From positions 1 to 8,432 of the forward strand of contig JAZDLC010000052.1 in NCBI GenBank assembly GCA_043802345.1: a stretch of DNA of 8,432 nt, given 5' to 3'. Under the pieces are notes generated by a model. That model was not told the DNA's origin. It ran no database searches and worked only from the letters and a program-made list of their open reading frames with translations. The stretch's first letter is position 1; every line of letters starts with the position of its first letter. The stretch is from JAZDLC01 sp043802345. Its GTDB lineage: Bacteria > Planctomycetota > B15-G4 > JADJEK01. Positions 1-6,113 of this stretch are shown piece by piece. Both the position numbers and the translations under genes were made by a program.

Positions 1-1
1 G

Positions 2-400
2 ATGCTGCGCCTGAACCGGCGCGCCGTGAACCTGCTGCTGGGCGACCTGCGCGTCTACTGGTCGGAGAAGACTCGCAAGGCGTGCCACCGCAATGTGATG
101 TCGATCTACAACCTGGTCAAGCTGTACGACACGCCGGTCTCAGGCGTGGATCGCCTCTCCGACGCGAAGTACGGCGTCACCTTCTTCTGCTGCGACGGCG
201 GCGAATACCTCTACGACGCCGATCAGGACCAGGTCTCCTGCACCCTTCACGGCAACCGCCAGGGGCCGCGCCAGGACGTCCCGCAGAGCGGCAAGTCCTC
301 GTTCGCGGCCTTCATGGAGAGTGTTGACGAGGTCGTCGCGACCCTGCGCTTCAGTCAGGACAGTCTGATCGCCACGGTGGAGATCCAGCGATCCGAGTGA
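2..400 (+). CDS. C-terminal part of a protein of unknown function (5' end outside the window)
   Basis: The reading frame is open from the window edge to a TGA at 398-400, giving 132 visible residues. The first in-frame ATG is at position 2, but no ribosome binding site can be seen, so this is most likely the tail of a longer protein. The visible part starts basic and helical, then has a central segment with a Cys pair (residues 63-64, in FFCCDGGEYLYD) and a second Cys/His pair (C80 and H83, in VSCTLHG). The C(x)GGxY...CxxHG pattern resembles a cysteine-containing segment that I recall from bacterial exported and pseudopilin-like proteins. I cannot assign a family. The end of the protein is polar with no membrane segment. 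Codon use (G/C at third positions) matches the neighbouring genes, and the frame remains coherent to its stop, which supports a real gene. It is transcribed towards the thiolase gene and ends 104 bp from it. Confidence 0.7.
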   Translation: MLRLNRRAVNLLLGDLRVYWSEKTRKACHRNVMSIYNLVKLYDTPVSGVDRLSDAKYGVTFFCCDGGEYLYDADQDQVSCTLHGNRQGPRQDVPQSGKSSFAAFMESVDEVVATLRFSQDSLIATVEIQRSE

Positions 401-429
401 CAGGTTCGGCCGCGAAGTGGGGCGGCGGT

Positions 430-440
430 CCCCCCCCCCC
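430..440. repeat. Homopolymer tract of 11 C
   Basis: There are eleven consecutive C residues between the end of the plus-strand gene and the hairpin at 450-484. The tract is intergenic and alters no reading frame. Tracts of this length are prone to slippage in replication and to length errors in sequencing. Confidence 0.9.
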
Positions 441-449
441 GCAACAGAA

Positions 450-484
450 CACGCGGCCCCCCGGCCGTGCCGGAGGGCCGCGTG
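450..484. terminator. GC-rich hairpin between convergent genes, possible bidirectional terminator
   Basis: Bases 450-464 pair with 470-484 around a 5-base loop (465-469). Fourteen of 15 positions pair; the single mismatch is C460 against A474. The hairpin lies between the stop of the plus-strand gene (400) and the stop of the minus-strand thiolase (505), where a shared terminator would be expected. Neither side has a strong U tract. The minus-strand transcript is followed by a short U-rich stretch (TTCTGTT), and the plus side is not. Intrinsic termination is therefore plausible mainly for the thiolase transcript. Confidence 0.55.
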
Positions 485-504
485 GGAGTGTGCGTGACTC
501 CTCG

Positions 505-1785
505 CTACAGCGACTCGAGGATCAGGGCGATTCCCTGGCCGCCGCCGATGCACATGGTCGAGAGGCCGTACCGCTGCTTGTTGCGGCGCAGCGCGTAGGC
601 GCAGGTCAGGGTCAGGATGGCGCCGGTGGCGCCGAGGGGGTGTCCCAGGGCAATGGCGCTGCCGTAGGGATTCACCTTCTCGGGGTCGATGCCCATTTCC
701 TTGAAGTCATGGACGCAGGCAAGAGCCTGGGGGGCGAAGGCTTCGTTGAGCTCGACATGGTCGAGGTCGCTCCCCTTGATCCCGGCGCGCTTCAGCGCCT
801 GCTGGGTGGCGGGGACCGGGCCCCAACCCATTATGCCTGAGTCGCACGCGGCCACGCCCATGCCGATCAACCGGGCCAGCGGGCGGAGATCATGCTTCTC
901 CGCGTCCTTTTCCCGGGCGATCACCATCGCCGCCCCGCCGTCGACTACCGCGCTGGCGTTGCCGGCGGTGATGACGCCGCCCGCCTCAAAGGCGGGATAG
1001 AGGCGCGACATCTTCGCCAGGCTGATGTCGTCCATGATGTGGGTGTCGTGCTTCACCTCGATCGGTGCGGCCGCGCCGTCGGTCTGGACCATCACCGGCT
1101 CGATCTCCTCGGCGAAGTGACCGGCGTCACGAGCCGCCTTGGCGTTCATGTGAGAACGGAAGCCGAATTCGTCAGCCTGTTCGCGGGTAACCTTGTAGCG
1201 CCTCCCCAGCTCCTCGGCCGTGTTCGCCATCGACGTCCGCGCGGACGGGTCGTACAAGCTCATCAGCAGCATGTCCTGGAGTTGAGTTCCGGGGGGGAGC
1301 CCGCCGATGTCGCATGGGCCGTACTTCTGCACCGCCGCGCCGACCTTCTTGCCGCGGTAGTTGTACAGGCAGAAGGGGTACTGCATGCTCTCGGCCCCGC
1401 CGACGACCATGAAGGGCCGATCCACGTCGTAGCGCAGGCCGGACAGCATCATGTCGGCGCCGACGCAAATCGCCTCCGCGCCGCTGCCGCAGATTCGCGC
1501 CACGGTCAAGGCCGGCACGTCGTTGCCGAGGCCGCCCCGCCAGGCCATTCCCTGGGCGCCGTAGATCGAGTCGCGGTGGCTGTGCTGCGCCATCCCCATG
1601 ACGGTGTGGCCGATCAGCGACTTGTCAACGGGAGTGTGCTTCAGCGTGGCCTTGATCGCCAGGCCGCCGAGCTGCGTGGTGCTGAAGCGGGAGAAGAGCC
1701 CCGGCTCCTGGTTCTTGATGAGGATGTCCGGGCGCGGAGTGCGCCGGGCACCATCGAGGATCACAACTGAGTCTTTGCCGGCCAT
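505..1785 (-). CDS. Acetyl-CoA C-acyltransferase (3-ketoacyl-CoA thiolase, FadA/FadI type)
   Basis: This gene encodes 426 residues of the thiolase superfamily. The enzyme cleaves 3-ketoacyl-CoA with CoA to acetyl-CoA plus a shortened acyl-CoA, or runs the reverse condensation. All catalytic landmarks are present. The nucleophilic Cys is C99 in RICGSGAEAI, followed by GGAESM near 129-134 and MGWGPVPA near 319-326. NEAF lies at 347-350, the catalytic His is H382 in ALGHPLGATG, and the second Cys is C412 in CIGGGQG. The length suits the FadI-like long-loop branch. I chose the ATG at 1785 because an AGGAGG lies 8 nt upstream; a GTG two codons earlier would sit only 2 nt from it. The gene follows the dehydrogenase/hydratase fusion with a 12-bp gap, so the two proteins probably form a beta-oxidation complex. 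No signal peptide is seen, so it should be cytosolic. Chain-length preference cannot be read from the sequence; an acetyl-CoA acetyltransferase role is the main alternative. Confidence 0.95.
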   Translation of the reverse strand: MAGKDSVVILDGARRTPRPDILIKNQEPGLFSRFSTTQLGGLAIKATLKHTPVDKSLIGHTVMGMAQHSHRDSIYGAQGMAWRGGLGNDVPALTVARICGSGAEAICVGADMMLSGLRYDVDRPFMVVGGAESMQYPFCLYNYRGKKVGAAVQKYGPCDIGGLPPGTQLQDMLLMSLYDPSARTSMANTAEELGRRYKVTREQADEFGFRSHMNAKAARDAGHFAEEIEPVMVQTDGAAAPIEVKHDTHIMDDISLAKMSRLYPAFEAGGVITAGNASAVVDGGAAMVIAREKDAEKHDLRPLARLIGMGVAACDSGIMGWGPVPATQQALKRAGIKGSDLDHVELNEAFAPQALACVHDFKEMGIDPEKVNPYGSAIALGHPLGATGAILTLTCAYALRRNKQRYGLSTMCIGGGQGIALILESL

Positions 1786-1793
1786 GATCACTT

Positions 1794-1799
1794 CCTCCT
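1794..1799 (-). promoter_or_regulatory. Ribosome binding site of the thiolase gene, overlapping the upstream stop codon
   Basis: A perfect AGGAGG on the minus strand lies 8 nt before the ATG at 1785 and overlaps the TAG stop (1800-1798) of the upstream fusion gene. This arrangement decides the thiolase start and suggests translational coupling between the two genes. Confidence 0.85.
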
Positions 1800-3765
1800 A
1801 CTCGTGCAGGAACGCGGCGGGCGTCCGCGGACCGTTCTGGATGAAATTGGTGAGACCGATGTTCATGTCGACGGTCTCCTTGCATTGCGCGAATCCGTCC
1901 GCCTCGATCGCGAGACCTTCGGCGAGCGGCTTGGCCAGTCCCCTTCGGAGCACGTCCACCAGAATCGCGTCGATCGTCAGCGAGCGGTGGCCGATGTCGA
2001 CCGAGGGCAGTTTGTCGGGGACCTTGACCGGGCCGGTGCTGACCGGTGCCAGCTTCACCTCGCCGGCGAGGTGCTTGGCGATCAGTTCCTTCGCCCCGGC
2101 GATCACATCCTTCACCGGTTCGCCAGAAGCCCAGCCCCATTCACACGCTTCTTTCGCGCCGACCGGGCGGCCGGTGCGGAGAAGGTCAATGGCGCGCTCG
2201 GCCCCGATCAGTCTCGGCAGCCGCTGGGTGCCGCCGTACCCCGGAATCAGGCCGAGGTTGACTTCCGGCTGGCCGAGCATGAGCTTCGGGCCGACGACCC
2301 GCGCGTGGCAGGCCATCGAGAACTCCGCTCCACCGCCGAGGACCGGTCCATTGAGGGCCGCGACGACCGGCTTCTTGAACTTCTCCATCATCTCCTGGAC
2401 CGGGTGGGCGTGCAGACAGGTTCCGCGGCATTCCTCGGGGGTCTTCAGCGCGGCCAGTCCGTTGATGTCGGCGCCGGCGAGAGCTCCGTTGGAGCTGGTG
2501 AAAACGACCCCCTTGACCTCTTCGTCCGCGGCCAGCTGAGAGAAGGCATCCTTGATCTCGTCAATCGTCTTTCTCGAGAGGGCGTTCATCGACTCGGGAC
2601 GCCAGACCTGCAAGATGGCGATGCCGCCATCCTTCTCCAACTTGAGGTTGCGCCAGAACTTGGCGTACCTCTTGTCGGCGATGCTCGGCGGAACACAGAA
2701 GCCGGGGTGGGCGGAGGCGAACTTGGTGCAAAGTTCATGCACCTTGTCGGCTCCCATTTCCTCGGCCAGATCGAGCAGCCCCTGCTTGAAGCCCAGCGCC
2801 ATGCTGGTCATCCAGTTGAGGTCGGTGGGGCTGCAGATGTCGTTGTCGACGACGAAGTAGGTTCTCGCCAGGAGCACCGCCAGGATCCGGTCGAGGACCT
2901 TCTTGGCGGTCGCCTCATCGTGGCTCGGGTCACCGGGGTTGTTCCGGTCGTGCCAGGCCTTGTTCCCCTGCTTGGTGAGGATTGCGGGCGCCTTGAACCA
3001 CTCCGTTCCGGTGTCCGCTTCCAGCATCAGCTCCTGGCAGTGCGCGGTGAGCAGGTTCCCTTTCGTGCCGTCCATGACGTTGAACGGTCCACCGCCGCCG
3101 ACGGCGTCATTGACGATCTTGTCGACCTGCGCGGGAGTGGCGATCCCCTCCTCGACGATGCGCGCGGCCTCCGAAATGTAGTTGCAGAAGATGTCGTCCG
3201 CGGCGAAGCAGGGAACGTCCGCCGTGATCAGCGGGACCTTCCCCATCATCTCCATCGTCTTGATCATCTTCTTGTCGTACTCCTCGTGGCCGGAGAGCAC
3301 GATTTCGATCGGCAGCGAGCGCCACGCCGGGAAGAAGGGGTGGTTGACGAAGCAGCGCTCGGGGTGCTTCGTCCTGGCAGCGATCTTGGCCCGCGGGAGG
3401 CCGGAAGTGGCGAAGCCGATCAGGCAGTCGGGGCGGACCACCTCTTCCAGCTCCTTCAGGATCGCCTGCTTGATGTTCAGGTCTTCCGAGGCGGCCTCGA
3501 GAACGTAGTCGCAGTCCGCGAAGTCCTTGAGGTCCATCGTCGGGATCAGCGCCTCTTCGACCGCCTTGGCGGCTTTCGGAGCCAGCTTCCCGCGGACCAC
3601 GCCCTTGCCGACGTACCCCTTGATGCGCGCCATGCCGGCGTCGAGCGCCTCCTTCTTGACGTCCAGCAGGTAGACCTTGGCGCCTGGCTGACGCGCGATA
3701 GCAGAAACGAACCCGTACGCGAGATCAGGCCCGATGGCTCCCGATCCGATGACACCGACAATCAT
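1798..3765 (-). CDS. Multifunctional 3-hydroxyacyl-CoA dehydrogenase/enoyl-CoA hydratase, dehydrogenase-first fusion (FadN-like)
   Basis: This gene encodes 655 residues carrying two consecutive beta-oxidation activities. Residues 1-180 form an NAD-binding Rossmann domain with GSGAIG at 7-12; H142 and E154 align with the catalytic His-Glu pair of 3-hydroxyacyl-CoA dehydrogenases. Residues 181-370 form the helical C-terminal dehydrogenase region in two repeats (about 181-280 and 300-370). Residues 378-655 form an enoyl-CoA hydratase (crotonase) domain. It has oxyanion-hole segments at AGADI (430-434) and GPVLGGGAEF (473-482), and both catalytic glutamates, E481 and E501, are present. The domain order is opposite to classical FadB/FadJ (hydratase first). 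It matches Bacillus FadN and archaeal crotonyl-CoA hydratase/3-hydroxybutyryl-CoA dehydrogenases, though it is shorter than FadN (about 790 aa). The ATG at 3765 is preferred because it starts the Rossmann fold directly and has AAAGGAG 7 nt upstream. A longer frame to 3945 adds 60 residues of non-conserved sequence. The thiolase gene follows directly. The dehydrogenase domain has Asp where family members usually have Asn (D190). Confidence 0.93.
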   Translation of the reverse strand: MIVGVIGSGAIGPDLAYGFVSAIARQPGAKVYLLDVKKEALDAGMARIKGYVGKGVVRGKLAPKAAKAVEEALIPTMDLKDFADCDYVLEAASEDLNIKQAILKELEEVVRPDCLIGFATSGLPRAKIAARTKHPERCFVNHPFFPAWRSLPIEIVLSGHEEYDKKMIKTMEMMGKVPLITADVPCFAADDIFCNYISEAARIVEEGIATPAQVDKIVNDAVGGGGPFNVMDGTKGNLLTAHCQELMLEADTGTEWFKAPAILTKQGNKAWHDRNNPGDPSHDEATAKKVLDRILAVLLARTYFVVDNDICSPTDLNWMTSMALGFKQGLLDLAEEMGADKVHELCTKFASAHPGFCVPPSIADKRYAKFWRNLKLEKDGGIAILQVWRPESMNALSRKTIDEIKDAFSQLAADEEVKGVVFTSSNGALAGADINGLAALKTPEECRGTCLHAHPVQEMMEKFKKPVVAALNGPVLGGGAEFSMACHARVVGPKLMLGQPEVNLGLIPGYGGTQRLPRLIGAERAIDLLRTGRPVGAKEACEWGWASGEPVKDVIAGAKELIAKHLAGEVKLAPVSTGPVKVPDKLPSVDIGHRSLTIDAILVDVLRRGLAKPLAEGLAIEADGFAQCKETVDMNIGLTNFIQNGPRTPAAFLHE

Positions 3766-3772
3766 TACCAAG

Positions 3773-3779
3773 CTCCTTT
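3773..3779 (-). promoter_or_regulatory. Ribosome binding site of the dehydrogenase/hydratase gene
   Basis: The minus strand reads AAAGGAG, 7 nt before the ATG at 3765. This strong site sets the start at 3765 and argues against the in-frame extension up to 3945. Confidence 0.85.
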
Positions 3780-3980
3780 GAACTGAACCTGACCAGGAAT
3801 GACCCAGCAGGGCACGCCACTCTACGTCTTTCGGTCGAATCAGCCTGGGTGGAGGTGCCGAGACGCCGCCGCGGTGGGCAACCAGTGTGGGTGCACTGCC
3901 CCAAGAATACGAACTTGCACCCGTTCCAACCAGCGCGTTCGGCAACCGGCGTCAACAGGGCGCCGCATTTCACCTCCGGC

Positions 3981-4010
3981 TTCCTGAACCGGCCCTTGAG
4001 GCAAGATAAT
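3981..4010 (+). promoter_or_regulatory. Possible sigma-70-type promoter for uup
   Basis: GATAAT at 4005-4010 matches five of six -10 consensus bases and stands out as AT-rich in a GC-rich region. The only hexamer at proper spacing (18 bp) is TTCCTG at 3981-3986, a poor -35. A transcript from here would have a leader of about 190 nt that includes the hairpin at 4102-4162. The AT-rich island could also serve the opposite strand (TATTAT at 4011-4006). Confidence 0.25.
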
Positions 4011-4101
4011 ATGGTCTAGACTGGGGGTGATTGTTCGCGCTGTGGGCTGGTGTCCCTGGCGGCCTTGCGACTCAATCCCTGCGTTCTGCCCGATTTGTAG
4101 C

Positions 4102-4162
4102 GGCCGGGTCGGAGTCCGATTCTTCCTTCGGATCGACTCCGAGTCCGATTCCGACCCGGGCC
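4102..4162. repeat. Long imperfect inverted repeat (hairpin) with internal direct repeat, upstream of uup
   Basis: Bases 4104-4113 pair perfectly with 4150-4159 (10 bp). Pairing continues inward to about 4122/4141 with one mismatch and two G-U pairs, and outward by two G-C pairs past a one-base bulge. The loop is about 18 nt. The arms also contain an 11-bp direct repeat, GAGTCCGATTC, at 4112-4122 and 4141-4151. No T run follows on either strand, so it is not a typical intrinsic terminator. It may be a structured leader, an attenuator, or a copy of a dispersed intergenic repeat. Confidence 0.7.
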
Positions 4163-4207
4163 CTGATTTCTTCAACGGCGTTTTGGACCTCAGGTAGCAT
4201 CCGCCCC

Positions 4208-6094
4208 ATGCCGCTGATTCGTCTTCATGATCTTGATCTTGGCTACGGTGGGCCGCTGCTGCTGGAAGGCGGCCGCCTGATCATCGAGCGGCAGCAGCGG
4301 ATCGGCGTGGTGGGGCGCAACGGCGCCGGCAAGTCGACCCTGCTGAAGGCGATCGCCGGCGTGGAAGAGCCGCTCGGGGGCACGATTACTCACGAGGATG
4401 GAACTCGCATCGCGCTCCTCGATCAACAGGTGCCGGCCCTGATGGAGGGTTCCATCTTCGATCAGGTCGCCCGCGGGCTCCAGCAGTGGGGCGACCTGCT
4501 TCGGCGCCACCATGCGGTTTCCGTCGAACTGTCGGAAAGGAGCGACCCCAGCCTGCTGAAGGAACTCGACCGGCTGCAGCATGAGCTGGAGAATGACGGC
4601 GGATGGTCCATGCATCAGCGCGTGGAACAGGTTCTGTCACGCATGGAACTTGATCCCGACGCGGTTGCCGACAATCTCTCCGCGGGCCTCAAGCGGCGCA
4701 TCCTGTTGGCGCGCGCACTGGTGACGCAGCCGGATGTACTGCTGCTCGACGAGCCGACGAACCACCTCGACCTGGAGGGGATCACCTGGATCGAGGGGTT
4801 TCTCGATCGGTTCGAGGGAACGCTGCTGTTCATCACTCACGACCGGGCCCTGCTGCGGAAGCTGGCCACGCGCATCGTGCTGATCGATCGCGCGGCCCTG
4901 AAGGCGTACGACTGCGACTACGACACCTTCCTCGGGCGCCATGAGGCCGACCTGGAGGCGGAGGCGGCGGAGTTCGCCGAGCGGGATCGTCTGCGCGCGC
5001 AGGAAGAGGCCTGGGCAAAGCAGGGCGTGAAGGCGCGCCGCACCCGGTCGCAGGGACGTCTGAAAGCGCTGGAGAAGCTGCGCGAGGAGCGGACCGAGCG
5101 GCGCAAGCGCGTCGGGACGGTCAGGATGCGCGTCCAGGAGGCGGAGCGGTCCGGCCGGCTGGTGATCGAGGCGCTCGGGGTGAGCCACGAGTGGGACGGC
5201 AAGGTCGTCCTCTCTGACTTCTCCTCGCTCGTGATGCGTGGCGACCGGATCGGCATCATGGGCCGAAACGGAGCGGGCAAGACCACTTTGCTGCGCATCC
5301 TGTTGAAGGAGCTGGCGCCGACCGCCGGCACCGTTCGCCACGGCACCAGGCTCGAGAGCGCTTACTTCGACCAGCTCCACCGGACGCTGGACGAGGACCT
5401 TTCCCTGCGCAAAAGCGTCGCCGAGGGGGGCGACATGATCGAGTGCGGCACGGGGCGCCGGCATGTGGTCGGCTACCTCCAGAGCTTCCTGTTCGACAGG
5501 GAGCGGCTGGACACGAAGGTCAGGTATCTGTCGGGCGGCGAACGGAACCGCCTGCTGCTCGCCCGGCTGTTCGCCAAGCCCTCCAACGTGCTGGTGCTGG
5601 ACGAGCCGACCAACGACCTCGACGCCGAGACCCTCGAACTCCTCGAGCAGCTCCTGATCGAGTATCAGGGCACCGTGCTGCTGGTGAGCCACGACCGCGA
5701 GTTCCTGAACAACGTGGTCACCTCCACCTTCGTTCTGGAGGGGGAGGGGAAGGTGGGTGAGTACTGCGGCGGGTATGACGACTGGCTCCTGCAGCGGAAG
5801 GAGCCGGAGGAGAAGCGGCCGGCCCGCGCGAAGAAGGAGCAACCGGCGGCGAAGAAGTCGACCGGCCCCCGCCGCAGGACCTACAAGGAGATGCTGGAGT
5901 ACCAGGAGATCCCGGGCCGGATCGAGGCGCTGGAAGAGGAGGAGGAACAAATCCACGCCGCCATGTCCGCCGACGGCTTCTACCGCAGCGATCCGGAAGA
6001 GATCCGCCGCCTCACCAGCCGCCTGCCGGTCCTGAAGCAGGAGTTGGAAGCGGCCTACGAGCGGTGGGCCGAGCTGGACGAACTGGCCGAGTAG
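4208..6094 (+). CDS. uup: ABC-F family ATPase Uup
   Basis: This gene encodes 628 residues with two ATP-binding cassettes and no membrane segment, which is the ABC-F layout. Cassette 1 has Walker A GRNGAGKS (36-43), signature LSAG (157-160), Walker B LLLDEP (178-183) and H-loop H211. A charged helical linker follows (about 245-310), the region that reaches the ribosome in ABC-F proteins. Cassette 2 has Walker A GRNGAGKT (352-359), signature LSGGE (441-445), Walker B VLDEP (463-467) and H495. The GGYDDWLLQR segment (521-530) and the lysine-rich spacer plus coiled-coil C-terminal domain (about 556-628, containing FYRSDPEE) are typical of Uup rather than EttA or YheS. Uup is linked in E. coli to transposon precise excision, branched DNA binding and ribosome assembly or rescue. 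The ATG at 4208 starts the conserved N-terminus; its ribosome binding site is weak (AGGT about 12 nt upstream). The upstream TTG at 4031 would translate the hairpin region and is rejected. The unusual LSAG in site 1 is noted separately. Confidence 0.93.
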   Translation: MPLIRLHDLDLGYGGPLLLEGGRLIIERQQRIGVVGRNGAGKSTLLKAIAGVEEPLGGTITHEDGTRIALLDQQVPALMEGSIFDQVARGLQQWGDLLRRHHAVSVELSERSDPSLLKELDRLQHELENDGGWSMHQRVEQVLSRMELDPDAVADNLSAGLKRRILLARALVTQPDVLLLDEPTNHLDLEGITWIEGFLDRFEGTLLFITHDRALLRKLATRIVLIDRAALKAYDCDYDTFLGRHEADLEAEAAEFAERDRLRAQEEAWAKQGVKARRTRSQGRLKALEKLREERTERRKRVGTVRMRVQEAERSGRLVIEALGVSHEWDGKVVLSDFSSLVMRGDRIGIMGRNGAGKTTLLRILLKELAPTAGTVRHGTRLESAYFDQLHRTLDEDLSLRKSVAEGGDMIECGTGRRHVVGYLQSFLFDRERLDTKVRYLSGGERNRLLLARLFAKPSNVLVLDEPTNDLDAETLELLEQLLIEYQGTVLLVSHDREFLNNVVTSTFVLEGEGKVGEYCGGYDDWLLQRKEPEEKRPARAKKEQPAAKKSTGPRRRTYKEMLEYQEIPGRIEALEEEEEQIHAAMSADGFYRSDPEEIRRLTSRLPVLKQELEAAYERWAELDELAE

Positions 6095-6113
6095 GCGCCC
6101 GCGGCCTCCCTGG

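Larger units (their letters stand above)
3766..4207. other. Intergenic region between divergent genes (442 bp)
   Basis: I see no convincing gene here. The reading frames that enter it are in-frame extensions of the flanking genes and lack conserved content. It must hold the promoters of the beta-oxidation unit (leftward) and of uup (rightward). Visible elements are a small inverted repeat CAGTG-N6-CACTG at 3883-3898, a possible operator. A looser 7-bp inverted repeat follows (GGGTGCA at 3889-3895, TGCACCC at 3916-3922). There is an AT-rich island with GATAAT at 4005-4010, and a long imperfect hairpin at 4102-4162. On the minus strand a TATTCT near 3910-3905 could be a weak -10 for the leftward unit, without a good -35. 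Confidence 0.7.

Noticed and set aside
892..1770. Plus-strand open frame of 292 codons opposite the thiolase gene
   Set aside because: His/Arg/Val-rich shadow; the thiolase on the other strand has every catalytic motif.
1804..3786. Plus-strand open frame of 660 codons opposite the dehydrogenase/hydratase gene
   Set aside because: It mirrors the conserved minus-strand gene, and its composition (many Arg, Val, Asp, Leu with no motif) is typical of an antisense shadow in GC-rich DNA.
3766..3945. 60-residue N-terminal extension of the dehydrogenase/hydratase
   Set aside because: The extension is not conserved in style. A strong ribosome binding site lies just before the internal ATG at 3765, where the Rossmann fold begins.
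4031..4207. 59-residue N-terminal extension of Uup
   Set aside because: It begins with TTG, translates the inverted repeat into Ser/Asp/Pro-rich sequence, and the ABC-F N-terminus starts at 4208.
4637..5956. Minus-strand open frame of 439 codons opposite uup
   Set aside because: Leu/Gln/Val-rich shadow of the uup coding frame with no recognisable domain or ribosome binding site.
6095..6113. Possible terminator between uup and gapN
   Set aside because: The gap is only 19 bp and shows no stable inverted repeat or T run.
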